From Dama dama (Eukaryota; Chordata; Mammalia; Artiodactyla; Cervidae), in assembly GCF_033118175.1 (NCBI RefSeq), contig NC_083685.1:130196501-130260500 (forward strand): a stretch of 64,000 bases of DNA, read 5' to 3'. The notes beneath the pieces were generated by a model, which was not told where the DNA came from, searched no databases, and saw only the letters and a program-made list of their open reading frames with translations. Position numbers and translations under genes: made by a program. This document shows, piece after piece, positions 30,201-35,395 of this stretch (position 1 is its first letter; every line of letters begins with the position of its first letter).

Positions 30201-31023
30201 ATGAGGTGATGGGACCAGGTGCCATGATCTTAGTTTTCTGAATGTTGAGATTTAAGCCAACTTTTTCACTCTCCTCTTTCATCAAGGGGCTCTTCAGTTC
30301 CTCTTCACTTTCTGCCATAAGGGTGGTGTCATCTGCATATCTGAGGTTATTGATATTTCTCCCGGCAATCTTGATTCCAGCTTGTGCTTCTTCCAGTCCA
30401 GTGTTTCTCATGATGTACTCTGCATAGAAGTTAAATAAGCAAGGTGACAATATACAGCCTTGACGTACTCCTTTTCTTATCTGGAACCAGATTCCAGACG
30501 TAGGTTCTGGAAGTAGGACACAAGGTTCTCTTTAATGAGAAGGAGGTTTACAGGTCATTTACACATGAATGCATTGCTCTTTTGATTAGCCATATCAGCA
30601 CTCTTTAATGTATTCTTCAAGAAAATTCAATTTACTTGGCCCATATCTTAAAATATCTCCTGGATTCGAAGTTGCTGTTAATGTTGCCAGCTTTGAAAAT
30701 ACTTCTGATGACAGATGTGCAAGCCACTAATGTCAGCCCCTTTACACGCAGTGAAACAGACCTTCGACCTGGAAGAATACAGCCTTTCCCAGGCCACCTT
30801 GGAGCAGGTGAGGTTTTCAACCTGCAAGCATCAACCCAGGGAATCTTTGTGTGAGTCTCTGGGTACACCCACCTTTCAGAAACTCCCTGACATGTTCATT
30901 CCCTTCTTTATTTTTCCGACTTAGGTATTCTTAGAACTCTCCAAAGAGCAGGAGCTGGGGAATTTGGATGATGACATTGATACGACAGTCAGATGGAAAC
31001 TTCTGCCACAGGAAGAGTCTTAA
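1..31023 (+). CDS. ABCA10: ABCA10-like ABC transporter, 3' half of gene (20 exons found)
   Basis: This is a spliced gene of the ABCA subfamily, multi-membrane-span ATP-driven transporters linked to lipids. Only the second half is in the window. Exons: 1-211 (left edge uncertain), 2396-2562, 3333-3466, 8842-8979, 10604-10705, 11842-12009, 12202-12315, 17750-17866, 21114-21205, 21904-22024, 22665-22782, 23153-23244, 24446-24624, 24889-24964, 25074-25168, 25894-26013, 26097-26237, 28683-28762, 30752-30807, 30925-31023. Joined they stay in frame for about 805 residues to a TAA, with no internal stop, and every junction keeps phase. They give transmembrane domain 2, then a nucleotide-binding domain with Walker A GHNGAGKST, CPQE Q-loop, Walker B LLLDEPTTGLDP and H-loop TTHSMAEAEA. 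The name rests on synteny (directly upstream of ABCA6) and on resemblance to remembered ABCA6/8/9/10 proteins; a lineage-specific ABCA6 or ABCA9 duplicate is possible. One short exon expected between 17866 and 21114 was not found, so a locus damaged at that point is not excluded. Confidence 0.7.
250..474 (-). mobile_element. CHR-type tRNA-derived SINE
   Basis: Reverse copy with gggatcttagttccccgacc, agggattgaacccg and gattgccagggaagtcc, the B-box and head of the cetartiodactyl CHR SINE family. Confidence 0.85.
476..2395. other. ABCA10-like intron, nothing recognised
   Basis: AT-rich intron. A short GC-rich patch near 2100-2200 and an unremarkable stretch at 1200-1500 show no recognisable coding sequence or modern repeat. 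Confidence 0.5.
2396..2562 (+). CDS. ABCA10: ABCA10-like exon: first helix of transmembrane domain 2
   Basis: Acceptor tttgacttag, donor gtgaga at 2563. Encodes the helix LLVVFGIALIPTIFEKIMY, then the extracellular stretch with YFLSLEQLPQTPLTNLLI and NNT. This lines up with the remembered human ABCA6 segment containing YFLSPGQLPQEPRTSLLI. Phase in 2, out 1. Confidence 0.85.
2597..2718 (-). mobile_element. CHR-type SINE
   Basis: Poly-T, gcagcttgtgggatcttag, ttccctgaccagggactgaa and accaaggaagtcc mark a reverse CHR SINE just after an exon. Confidence 0.85.
3333..3466 (+). CDS. ABCA10: ABCA10-like exon: extracellular loop
   Basis: Acceptor gcttcttcag, donor gtacct at 3467. Encodes SDIEDVVQSLKRQGLVLEVD and later NRNGSDDPSYNGAVIVSG, a loop highly conserved in the ABCA6/8/9/10 group. 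The 134 bases complete one split codon and end on a codon. Confidence 0.87.
3467..4884. other. ABCA10-like intron, unassigned old sequence
   Basis: AT-rich with poly-T at 3650-3668 and 3845-3855. The 3860-4660 part looks like old unique or ancient repeat sequence; a 77-codon minus-strand frame at 4420-4653 resembles nothing I know. Confidence 0.45.
4885..5010 (+). repeat. MIR-like ancient SINE
   Basis: Contains attctgcagatgaggaaact and later ggttcactagtcagggac, typical of mammalian MIR elements. It lies immediately before the KIF11 promoter-like region. Confidence 0.6.
5060..5381 (+). promoter_or_regulatory. GC-rich promoter-like sequence upstream of the KIF11 first-exon copy
   Basis: CpG-rich stretch with GC box GGGGCGGGG near 5080, inverted CCAAT box ATTGG at 5136-5140 and an A/T-rich element near 5160, directly before the KIF11-like ATG. 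It could be the copied KIF11 promoter and 5' untranslated region, which would mean this piece came from genomic DNA, not mRNA. No activity can be inferred. Confidence 0.4.
5382..5462 (+). pseudogene. KIF11: KIF11 first-exon copy on the opposite strand
   Basis: The plus strand reads [20 protein letters not shown] then AVARRR and a TAG; human KIF11 begins [20 protein letters not shown]. The copy stops matching at about codon 26. What follows (atagggcgagc) does not resemble the cDNA and may be the start of KIF11 intron 1 with a mutated donor; that is inference. Its orientation is opposite to the KIF11 body 130 bp away. Confidence 0.88.
5590..7972 (-). pseudogene. KIF11: KIF11 (kinesin Eg5) processed pseudogene, body part
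   Basis: Intronless minus-strand copy of the mitotic kinesin-5 KIF11 cDNA. It runs from about codon 58 (DKSSRKTYTFDMVFGAN, near 7960) through the motor P-loop GQTGTGKT, TTAATLMNAHSSRSHSVF and [20 protein letters not shown] to the stalk (SSVQEN near 5600, about codon 740 of 1056). It is dead: the W after EEYT reads TGA, several frameshifts break the frame (for example near 7610 and around 6770-6880), and a Bov-A2 SINE interrupts it at 5930-6200. No C-terminus or poly(A) is visible at the left end. It lies antisense in an ABCA10-like intron. Identity is from remembered human KIF11 and is very clear. Confidence 0.95.
5930..6200 (-). mobile_element. Bov-A2 SINE inside the KIF11 pseudogene
   Basis: Two Bov-A monomers (cagtcgtgtccgactctgtg and cagtcgtgtctgactctttc), each ending in a gccattNccttctccaat tail. 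Flanks atagataccac and atagatgccac form a target-site duplication, so it inserted after the KIF11 copy. Confidence 0.93.
7980..8069 (-). mobile_element. CHR-type SINE
   Basis: ggtcttagttccccaaccag and accgccagggaactccc mark a reverse CHR element that truncates the 5' side of the KIF11 body. Confidence 0.85.
8136..8328 (+). mobile_element. Bov-tA SINE
   Basis: tRNA-like head (tcagctggtaaagaatctgc), gggaagatcccctggagaag body and ggacacaactgagcgacttt end. Confidence 0.93.
8842..8979 (+). CDS. ABCA10: ABCA10-like exon: extracellular loop
   Basis: Acceptor after a long poly-T tract (aaag at 8841), donor gtaagt at 8980. Encodes DYRFSVACNTKRMNCFPVLI followed by GIVSNALLGIFNVTELIK; NVT is a possible N-glycosylation site. 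Exactly 46 codons. Confidence 0.88.
9165..9300 (+). repeat. possible L2-like ancient LINE fragment
   Basis: Sequence with agagcctggcacgtacc and gatgctggagatacagca resembles the 3' end of mammalian L2. This is weak and from memory only. Confidence 0.35.
9301..10110. other. ABCA10-like intron, nothing recognised
   Basis: AT-rich intron between two exons. No gene-like sequence or clear repeat. Confidence 0.5.
10115..10322 (+). mobile_element. Bov-tA SINE
   Basis: tagtggtaaagaaccctcct head, cgggaagatcccctggagga body and tcggacacaactgaaacaac end. Confidence 0.93.
10604..10705 (+). CDS. ABCA10: ABCA10-like exon: transmembrane segment
   Basis: Acceptor cttgcag, donor gtaaga at 10706. Encodes WAVGILDFLLLLIVNCLSPY then IGMNSVSNYE, a membrane helix followed by the loop that reads ITMGSISDYK in human ABCA6 as I remember it. 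Exactly 34 codons. Confidence 0.87.
10974..11122 (+). mobile_element. CHR-type SINE
   Basis: gactttgctggtggtccagt, caggttcgatccctcatcag and agggaactggatcccacatg in forward orientation. Confidence 0.85.
11398..11597 (-). mobile_element. Bov-tA SINE
   Basis: Reverse copy: gctcagtcatgtctgactat, tccatgggatttccccggca and aggggatcttcccgacccag. Confidence 0.92.
11842..12009 (+). CDS. ABCA10: ABCA10-like exon: transmembrane segments
   Basis: Acceptor ttcgccag, donor gtaagt at 12010. Encodes KAQSQLRISGLCPSACWCGQ, then ALVDISFYFGILF and more hydrophobic sequence. This is the family's conserved SQLxISGLxxSAYWxGQALVD region. Exactly 56 codons. Confidence 0.9.
12202..12315 (+). CDS. ABCA10: ABCA10-like exon: transmembrane segment
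   Basis: Acceptor gttgtcag, donor gtaagt at 12316. Encodes CAACLILLTYVISLLFPMGR then KNNGFWSLSFFL, matching the family pattern of a helix followed by a basic loop and NSGxWSF. The preceding intron is only 192 bp. Exactly 38 codons. Confidence 0.86.
12316..13937. other. ABCA10-like intron, unassigned sequence
   Basis: AT-rich, with a poly-A at 12703-12714. The 12720-13850 part is even in texture and could be an old transposon remnant, but I recognise no family and no coding signal. Confidence 0.45.
13938..14085 (+). mobile_element. Bov-tA SINE, 3' truncated
   Basis: gacttccctggtgactcaga head and ggaagatcccctggagaagg body; the element stops after ctgtggacagagg. Confidence 0.9.
14200..14380 (+). 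mobile_element. CHR-type SINE
   Basis: gccttgcaatgcagagggcg, agttcagtccctggtccagg and a gcagccaaataaataattct tail. Confidence 0.82.
14808..15525 (-). mobile_element. BovB LINE, 3' part (reverse)
   Basis: Reverse BovB: encodes on the minus strand GPITSWQIDGEKMQTVTDFI, FLGSKITVDGDCSHEIKGR and ELWCWRRLLRVPW, the C-terminal region of BovB ORF2, and ends in the Bov-A-like 3' tail. An L1 3' end and a SINE split the element from its continuation at 15706-16895. Confidence 0.93.
15580..15705 (+). mobile_element. L1 3'-end fragment inserted in BovB
   Basis: gggggacacatgtgtacctg, gatgtatggcagaaaccatc and gtaaagtaattatcctccta are the usual ruminant L1 3' end; BovB resumes directly after the A-rich tail. 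Confidence 0.75.
15706..16895 (-). mobile_element. BovB LINE, reverse transcriptase part (reverse)
   Basis: Minus-strand pieces encode FCYIDYTKSLDCVDHNKLWK, ILKEMGIPDHLTCLL and KASGGDGIPAKLFQILKD, the reverse transcriptase region. The element is interrupted at 15852-16065 by a Bov-tA SINE and carries frameshifts, so it is inactive. Confidence 0.93.
15852..16065 (+). mobile_element. Bov-tA SINE nested in BovB
   Basis: ggcttccctggtagctcaga head, gggaagatcccctggagaag body and gtcggacatgactgagcggc end, inserted within the reverse BovB copy. Confidence 0.94.
16897..17080 (-). mobile_element. CHR-type SINE
   Basis: Reverse copy with ttatttatttggctgtgtca, gggtcaggg-type B-box and cctccagggaagtcccc. 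Confidence 0.82.
17105..17345 (+). repeat. MIR ancient SINE
   Basis: aggctctggagtcagacagc, a long T-poor core and ctgaggttcagttctctgaa match a mammalian MIR. Confidence 0.65.
17750..17866 (+). CDS. ABCA10: ABCA10-like exon: transmembrane segment
   Basis: Acceptor ttcctttag, donor gtaagc at 17867. Encodes two hydrophobic stretches, ISLFMLILLGLTHSG and NIIIICIILIPS, ending FFLSEMIE. Exactly 39 codons. The next family exon, about 27 codons, was not found. A weak candidate is near 18072-18134, in frame and followed by gtaaga, but it is not hydrophobic as expected. Confidence 0.75.
17867..18503. other. ABCA10-like intron; possible missing-exon site
   Basis: No repeat recognised. A 63-base frame at 18072-18134 reads VNPFRNATGNPAVVYEFQEG and I before gtaaga and would keep phase between the flanking exons, but it lacks the hydrophobic character expected. 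I do not call it an exon. Confidence 0.25.
18504..18722 (+). mobile_element. Bov-tA SINE
   Basis: ggcttcccaggtggcgctag head, tagatcccctggaggaggaa body, ggtgacttagcaca end. Confidence 0.93.
19159..19305 (+). mobile_element. Bov-tA SINE with internal deletion
   Basis: ggcttccctggtggctcagt head joins acccactccggtattcttgc; the middle gatcccctggag part is missing. Confidence 0.9.
19362..19482 (-). mobile_element. Bov-A SINE monomer
   Basis: gtcgctcagtcgtgtccaac to ccatttccttctcca, reverse orientation. Confidence 0.88.
19524..19622 (-). mobile_element. Bov-A SINE fragment
   Basis: ttagtcattctgtcatgtcc, gaccccatggactgtaggtc and ccatgggatttttaaggcaa; truncated. Confidence 0.82.
19623..20289. other. 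ABCA10-like intron, nothing recognised
   Basis: AT-rich unique-looking sequence without coding signal. Confidence 0.5.
20290..20960 (-). mobile_element. L1 fragment split by a SINE
   Basis: gatctgtccattgatataag, cattaaagtctcctgctac, then after the SINE gtctgatgtgagcattgctc and ctccagctttcctttcattt are L1 ORF2 sequence in antisense. Confidence 0.75.
20459..20690 (+). mobile_element. Bov-tA SINE nested in L1
   Basis: gattcccgggtgacacattg head, gggttgggaagatcccccag body with a C-rich insertion, and gtcagacatgactgagcacg end. Confidence 0.92.
21114..21205 (+). CDS. ABCA10: ABCA10-like exon: last helix of transmembrane domain 2
   Basis: Acceptor cattgcctttag; donor gttggg at 21206 is weak. Encodes PYLQMIIFLFIIRCLEMKYG then KETMRKDPFFR, the last helix and the conserved MRKDPVFR step towards the nucleotide-binding domain. 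Confidence 0.87.
21206..21903. other. ABCA10-like intron, nothing recognised
   Basis: AT-rich intron with a poly-A near 21337-21351; no repeat family or gene recognised. Confidence 0.5.
21904..22024 (+). CDS. ABCA10: ABCA10-like exon: acidic linker
   Basis: Acceptor tctctgtag, donor gtaaaa at 22025. Encodes ISPRRREYRPNPEEPEEEDE and DVQAERVKTANALTASNLDE, the charged cytosolic linker typical of this subgroup (NPEEP, then an acidic run, then ER..TA.AL). Confidence 0.9.
22665..22782 (+). CDS. ABCA10: ABCA10-like exon: start of nucleotide-binding domain 2
   Basis: Acceptor gttttctag; donor gtttgg at 22783 is weak. Encodes KPVIMASCLHKKYKQKKKRC then FSARKTKTAVRNVSFCINK, equivalent to the family's PVIIASCLHKEYAGQKK and RNISFCVQEG. 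The normal AG of EYAG is replaced by basic residues without a length change. Confidence 0.83.
23153..23244 (+). CDS. ABCA10: ABCA10-like exon: Walker A of nucleotide-binding domain 2
   Basis: Acceptor gtttttccag, donor gtacgt at 23245. Encodes GEVLGLLGHNGAGKSTSIKM then ITGDTKPTAGV. GHNGAGKST is a complete Walker A (P-loop) that binds ATP phosphates. GDTKPTAG is characteristic of the ABCA8/9/10 type rather than ABCA6 as I remember them. Confidence 0.93.
23530..24300 (-). mobile_element. L1 fragment with internal duplication
   Basis: tttccattatggtttatcac, ctagtaggacctcgttgttt, gggtatatgcccaggactag and ccatagtggctgtacctgct are antisense L1. Two AT-rich tatatatgtgttta copies lie at 23610-23670, and 23957-24012 is repeated at 24016-24071. 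Confidence 0.85.
24446..24624 (+). CDS. ABCA10: ABCA10-like exon: Q-loop of nucleotide-binding domain 2
   Basis: Acceptor cgatgcag, donor gtgcgg at 24625. Encodes FGRLGYCPQEDALWPDLTV and EHLDLYAAVKGLPKEEA; CPQE is the Q-loop. The start, SGSGTAQTQQADDG, is several residues longer than the human ABCA6 equivalent as I remember it. GC-rich compared with the membrane exons. Confidence 0.9.
24889..24964 (+). CDS. ABCA10: ABCA10-like exon: signature motif region
   Basis: Acceptor cttcccgcag, donor gtagga at 24965. Encodes RLADALKLQDQMALPAKA then LPKGAKRK. LPKGA sits where the LSGGQ signature belongs, with proline at the second position. The next intron is only 109 bp, GC-rich, and contains a short internal duplication of its cgcgcgcccccagg stretch. 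Confidence 0.88.
25074..25168 (+). CDS. ABCA10: ABCA10-like exon: Walker B
   Basis: Acceptor ctccgttgcag, donor gtgagg at 25169. Encodes LSFALSVLGSPAVLLLDEPT then TGLDPEGQLQMW. LLLDEP is an intact Walker B with its catalytic glutamate, followed by the D-loop GLDP. Confidence 0.93.
25296..25498 (+). mobile_element. Bov-tA SINE
   Basis: gacggtaaagaatctgcctg, gggaagatcccctggagaag and gtcggatatgactgagtgac. Confidence 0.93.
25499..25893. other. ABCA10-like intron, nothing recognised
   Basis: Short pyrimidine-rich intron remainder before the H-loop exon. Confidence 0.5.
25894..26013 (+). CDS. ABCA10: ABCA10-like exon: H-loop
   Basis: Acceptor ctgtctctag, donor gtgggt at 26014. Encodes QAIQAIVKNTARSALLTTHS then MAEAEAVCDRVAVMVSGRLR. 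The histidine in TTHS is the H-loop (switch) residue. The intron that follows is only 83 bp. Confidence 0.93.
26097..26237 (+). CDS. ABCA10: ABCA10-like exon: end of nucleotide-binding domain 2
   Basis: Acceptor cctggaccag, donor gtgagg at 26238. Encodes CIGSVQHLKSKFGKDYLLEV and EILKLFPQAARQER, almost identical to the family consensus at this place. Confidence 0.93.
26425..26566 (+). mobile_element. Bov-tA SINE, 5' truncated
   Basis: gggtcgggaagatcccctgg, cactccagtgttctcgcctg and agtcagacacgacttagcga; the tRNA-like head is missing. Confidence 0.9.
26639..26662 (+). repeat. short GT microsatellite
   Basis: Imperfect run of gtgtgtgt units, about 24 bases. Confidence 0.85.
26928..27152 (-). 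mobile_element. CHR-type SINE
   Basis: ggctgagtcgcagcccacgg, catgtgggacctcagttccc and ctggaccacagggaacttcc in reverse orientation. Confidence 0.82.
27207..27308 (+). mobile_element. Bov-tA SINE, 3' truncated
   Basis: ggctcccctggtggctgaga head and gatgggaagatcccctggag; stops after gggaatgg. Confidence 0.87.
27840..28110 (+). mobile_element. L1 3'-end fragment
   Basis: gctatgggatgaatcaggga, tatggctgattcatcttgct and aagcaactatgctccaataa are the common ruminant L1 3' end, forward. Confidence 0.75.
28111..28682. other. ABCA10-like intron, nothing recognised
   Basis: A-rich sequence without recognised family or coding signal. Confidence 0.5.
28683..28762 (+). CDS. ABCA10: ABCA10-like exon: C-terminal regulatory region
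   Basis: Acceptor tcttcctcccag, donor gtgagt at 28763. Encodes YSFVMAYKLPIEDVHPLSQT and FSKLEA, the family's YKLPVEDVxPLSQxFxKLE segment after the nucleotide-binding domain. Confidence 0.92.
28763..29344. other. ABCA10-like intron, nothing recognised
   Basis: Mixed-composition intron. Minus-strand frames here do not resemble a known protein. Confidence 0.45.
29345..29480 (+). mobile_element. BovB LINE 3'-end fragment (forward)
   Basis: gatgagatggttagatggca, gtgctgcagtccacggggtc and agttggacacaacttaactg. Confidence 0.85.
29565..30492 (-). mobile_element. BovB LINE, 3' part (reverse)
   Basis: Minus strand encodes SPCLFNFYAEYIMRNTGLEE, INNLRYADDTTLMAESEEEL (the YADD catalytic motif) and ELWCWRRLLRVPWTARRSN. 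It begins with an agttc pentamer run and is broken between frames. It faces the forward piece at 29345-29480. Confidence 0.94.
30752..30807 (+). CDS. ABCA10: ABCA10-like penultimate exon
   Basis: Acceptor ttacacgcag, donor gtgagg at 30808. Encodes VKQTFDLEEYSLSQATLEQ, the conserved FDLEEYSLSQxTLEQ block. Confidence 0.93.
30925..31023 (+). CDS. ABCA10: ABCA10-like last exon with stop codon
   Basis: Acceptor ttccgacttag. Encodes VFLELSKEQELGNLDDDIDT then TVRWKLLPQEES and TAA at 31021-31023. Reaching the family's VFLELSKEQE and WKLLPQ ending argues that the reading frame is intact to the C-terminus. Confidence 0.93.
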   Translation, partial: VFLELSKEQELGNLDDDIDTTVRWKLLPQEES

Positions 31024-31227
31024 GACCCTGAACCTCCTCATGTCTGATGTTAGCTATCACTGCATCCTTAGTTTCCATAATTGTAGAAGAAGCTTTCATA
31101 TTACTGAAGTTAACATTCAGTAGTTTAAACATTCGATAATGGTTACGTTTTTTAGATCTTTTTTTTTTTTTGATGTGGACCATTTTTAAAGATTTTATTG
31201 AATTTGTTACAGTATTGCTTCTGTTTT

Positions 31228-31350
31228 ATGTTTGGTTTTTTTTTTTGGCCATATATCATGTGGCATATCCGCTCCCCGACCAGGGATGGAACCCACACCC
31301 CTCTAGTGGAAGGAGAAGTCTTAACCACTAGATCTCCAGGGAAAGCCCAT
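31228..31350 (-). mobile_element. CHR-type SINE in the 3' untranslated region
   Basis: tttttttttggccatatatc, gaccagggatggaacccaca and agatctccagggaaagccc, reverse. Confidence 0.82.
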
Positions 31351-31549
31351 GATTAAGATTTCATATGGTTTTTTAAATTTTAGAATGGAGAGAAGAGACA
31401 AAGATAAGGAAATGTAGCAGACAACATTAATGCAATCAGATGTTATATTAATCACTGATTAGGCCTATTTTGTGTTTAATTCAGAAATCAGCTGATGTTA
31501 GACAAGTGCTGTGTTGTTCAATAAGGCTGACTGCTCAGCACGTGTTACA

Positions 31550-31555
31550 AATAAA
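31550..31555 (+). terminator. candidate polyadenylation signal of the ABCA10-like gene
   Basis: AATAAA lies about 530 bp after the stop codon, followed by T-rich sequence. Another AATAAA at 32014-32019 could serve instead. A CHR-type SINE sits inside the predicted 3' untranslated region. There is no transcript evidence. Confidence 0.4.
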
Positions 31556-31560
31556 ACCTT

Positions 31561-32735
31561 GTAGGCTTTTTAACCCTAGAATTTAAGTGTATCATCTTTC
31601 TAAAGCATTATTTACTCAAGTACCAACTTAATGTGACACAGACTGTCAGAAGATCTAAAAAGTTGATGGGTGACAGTATAACTTTTAGATTTAATCACAT
31701 AGTATGATTATAAAGTAAATGCTAGCTTCAGGGTTATGGAAACCATGTGAGTGGAGATAACAGGGATCTGTGGTAAAACCACAGTAAGTATTTTGGCTGA
31801 CCTACATTCAGTGTGCTTTTCAGGAGTACTTTTTCGAAGTTGGTATGAGTGAGCCTAGTAATTCTTTATATTTCTCACTTACCATTTCCGGGACGTCTCC
31901 CATGTCGTTATAACCCTTCTGTGTTCTGTAGCAGCTTCGTGGCATTCCTCTGATGTTCTACCATGTTAGCCTTTTTACTATTGCCTGACAGTCTGGTTCC
32001 ATGCACATTTATAAATAAAGCTGTGATGAGCTGCTTTGAAATCTTGTTTGATATGGTCTTAAGAGTACGTAGCTCAGATATCAACTCTTAGCTCTCTGCT
32101 CTATGAGACTTTGCCGACTGTTCTCTGACACGTAGAAAAAGTCAGTGTCCATCCTTGGCCTCTGAGTCAAGGAAGCAGCAGGAACGTTTGCCTCAGGCTC
32201 TTTGTTGACTCTGACTTTGCTCATCTGCTGACCTCTCTTATCTGCTCTGTGATCAGCTCCTTTGTCTCCAGCTTGGCGCAGACTGAGAGGTAAGATTTGT
32301 CCCCTTACCTAGACTGTTCCAAATGGCTCTTTCCACCTCTACTGGTGGGGCAGGGGGTTGTTTCGTGGCTGTGATGGATCATCACCACGGGTCAAAACAA
32401 GGGCCTCAGTGAAGAGCAGCTGCTTCCTCCTGACCCAGGAGAATGCTTGAAGTGTGCATAAAAACGTGACACATTATTTCAAGCCAGATATTATTTCATA
32501 TACATTACAGTTAGTCCCCTGGACACGAACGAGTTCCATTCCAAGGCCAGGTTCATACGTCTGATTTGTTCAAAAGTCTGACAAAGGTAGCCTAGGCACC
32601 CAGCCCACACAATCATCTATACAGCCCTGCACTGCTGCAGGTTTATAATGCTTTTCACACAAATAATACCTTAAAAACGAACCTAAAGTAAAGCACCTTT
32701 AATCTTACAGAACAGGACGCTGAAAAGTGCCGTAG
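31561..32735. other. intergenic, unassigned
   Basis: AT-rich to 32500. From about 32505 (ttagtcccctggacacgaac) the sequence looks like an old dispersed repeat that continues into the GC-rich stretch, but I cannot name its family. Confidence 0.4.
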
Positions 32736-33005
32736 TACGGTCGGGCCGCCGTCAGGGAGCGGGCGGGAAGAGTCAGGAGCGGGGGACAGAGGTGGGGACG
32801 GCGGAGTGAAGGGGCGCCAGCAGCAGGAGGCGGGGGCGAGCTGCAGGCTCGCGCACGCCGGACTAGCTCCTCTAAGGAGGGCCTCGGCGAGAGGCAGCGC
32901 CCGCCCCTTTCCACGAGCGGCCTCGCTCCAGCCGGACAGGAAGCGGTCAGACGGCAGCAGCAGGCCCTGTGATTTCCTCGGACGCGGCTGTTTGCCAGCG
33001 CACCC
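32736..33005. promoter_or_regulatory. CpG-rich intergenic stretch
   Basis: About 270 bp with many CpGs and GGGCGGG or GGGGGCG words, between ABCA10 and ABCA6 and unlike its AT-rich surroundings. It may be a small CpG island or the preserved interior of an old repeat. No gene start is recognised. Confidence 0.3.
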
Positions 33006-33851
33006 CGCCAGCTGTCAGAGAAAGTCTCCTCCCCTAGCAGATTTCTTTAGCTGCTTTGAGCAGGGCGCCCTGGACTTTCCCTTTGTAAATTTCCTGCTGC
33101 TATAAATGGAGACCATGCAACTCTGCTGGGCTTCATTCCTTTTACCCTTAAAGTGATGGCTTTCTGGCTGGTGCCCATGGCCGCAGAGAAGGCATGGTAC
33201 GACCACCGAGAAAGCACCGTTTGGGAATAATAGGTAGAATTTCTCCGTGTTTTCAGCATGATGTCTTAACTAATTGCAAAATCCCCACATCCATGGGGAT
33301 TTCGTATTTCACAAATCTCTATAACTGGTAGCATTTCCTGGGTTCCTGGGCTTTCTCCAGTGACAAGAACTAGACTCCACTTGCTGACTCAGGTAAGGAG
33401 GGGCTTGTTGTAATCCCAGGCATAGCCCAGAATAGCAGCAGGCCTCTGAGAGCCGGCGTGAAGTTCTTCCTGGAGGCAGATGCCCCCGCGTGTCCCTGAC
33501 CTGGAGCGTGTGCGGCCTCAGTGGCGCCCCCAAGCGCTGCTGTGCGTCATGACAGGCCGACCTCCTCCTCCAGGGACCTGGCTCAGGGCGTCTGCGCCCA
33601 GCTGCCTCCTTCCGCTTCAAGCCCTGCTCACTTCAAGTCTTGCCCAACACCGCGGCCGCCTCCGTCCCTCCTGCCTCCTCTCCTCTCTCCGTGGTCCTTG
33701 GCTTCCTCCGCTTCCCAGTTCACGTTCCGGAGAGCTGAAGCTTGAGATTGGCTTTGCTTCTGCTTGCACTGTCTTTATAACCAACAGCACACAGGCTAGA
33801 TGCGAGCTCTTGGATCGACCATACAGATGATGGTCAGCCCTCTGTTGAGAA
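33006..33851. other. intergenic, nothing recognised
   Basis: Moderately GC-rich sequence. Overlapping open frames at 33309-33830 are low in information and match nothing I know. Confidence 0.45.
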
Positions 33852-34025
33852 CGACCCTGGGGCCTTCCCTGGCAGTCCAGTGAGACTCCGTTCTCCCAGC
33901 ACAGGGGGCTCAGATTCCATCCCTGATCAGGGAACTAAGAGTTTGCACGCCGCCACAGAGATCAAAGATTCTGAGTACCGCAACTAAGAGCCGGAGCAGC
34001 CAAATAAATGAATAAATAGATCTTT
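33852..34025 (+). mobile_element. CHR-type SINE
   Basis: ggccttccctggcagtccag, ttccatccctgatcagggaa and gcagccaaataaatgaataa. Confidence 0.85.
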
Positions 34026-34499
34026 TTTAAAAAAGAAGTGCCCTGGCCTCGTCCCTCCAGAGGGCAGTTCCCCCTGAAGCAGCTGTGAAGCTCTGCGTTC
34101 ATTGTGTTCAATGAAACCCATCGGAGTTTGACTCCTGCATAGAGTGTGTCCTTCCACACAGCCCTCCCTCCCGTTGCAGATGCATGAAATTTCAGGTAAA
34201 ATAAGACAAAACTACTTCAATGCCTTAAGTTCCATAAGCTTCAGCCTGAGTCGCAGGGGCCCAGCATCATACTGAACCCGGATATCAACCCCTAAGAGTG
34301 CAAATGGGATGTGTGTGCCCACCTGAGGTGCGGTGGTTTATCGTGGGTGAGAAGCAAGGACTTAGGACAACGATTCTGCATGAAGCTGGCTCCTGTGGAA
34401 GGCCGCTCAGGCTGGGGCAGGAGACACCCACTTCCTGGGAAGCTGGTCCAGACACTGGCTTGGAAAAAAGTCTGAGCTGTGCTTTAGTGGCAGGACAAG

Positions 34500-34848
34500 A
34501 ATTCTATCCATGTGGTCCAGGAATCCCAACTGTAAAAGTCAACCTGTGTCATCAGAAACACGAGATAGCATGTGTTGGCGAGGGTGTGGAGAGACAGGAA
34601 CACCTGTGTGCTGTGGTGGGGGTGGCAGCGGGTGCAGCTGCTGTGAAAAACAGGATGGGGTGTCCTTGAAAAGTTAGAAATGGAACAATCGTGTGATCCG
34701 GCAAGCCCCCCAGAGGTTATATATCCAAAGGAACTGAAAACAGGATATTGAAGAGGTATCTGCCCTTCCCCGTTCACTGCAGCGTCATTCACAAGAGCAA
34801 TGATGAGGCAACCACCTGAGTGTCCTTTGGCAGATAAAGAAGGTCACA

Positions 34849-34882
<34 letters not shown>

Positions 34883-35395
34883 GAACACTACTCAACCACA
34901 AGAAAGCGAGATATCCTGCCACGGGTGACAGCGTGGAAGGACCTTGAGGGCATCATCCTGTGAACTTAGTCAGAGAAAGACAAAGCTGTATGATCTCACT
35001 GAAGTGTGGAGTCTAGGGAAGCCAAACTCAGAAGCCGTAGAGCTGTGGTCTCCGGGGTGGAGGGTGGGAGAAATGTGGAGACACTGGTCAAAGGATGTAA
35101 ACTTCAAGTGATAAATGAATACTCCTGGGGATCTAATATGCATGAGGATGACCTTCGTTAACAATACTACATTCTTGACAGTTGCTAAGAGGGTAAATCC
35201 TAAACAGTCTCACCACAGAAAAGAAATGGTAATTATGTGATGTCTTGGCAATTGCATGACGTTGTGTTCCCTAACACATGTCATCATTTTGCGATATAGG
35301 AGTGTATCAGATCAACACTTTGTATATCTTAAAAACTTACACAATGCTTTATGTCGGTTATATCTCAATCAACCTGGTGGGAATTCAGTCTAAAA
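34500..35395 (+). mobile_element. L1 3'-region fragment
   Basis: gaatcccaactgtaaaagtc, agccccccagaggttatata, gagcaatgatgaggcaacca and caaagctgtatgatctcact are the usual L1 3' part in forward orientation, ending near 35390. Confidence 0.7.
34845..34880 (+). repeat. CA microsatellite
   Basis: Run of (ca)n, about 30 bases, inside the L1 fragment; a usable length-polymorphic marker. Confidence 0.95.

Noticed and set aside
33309..33830. Overlapping open frames as a new intergenic gene
   Set aside because: Low-information sequence rich in Pro, Arg and Ser, no splice or promoter support.
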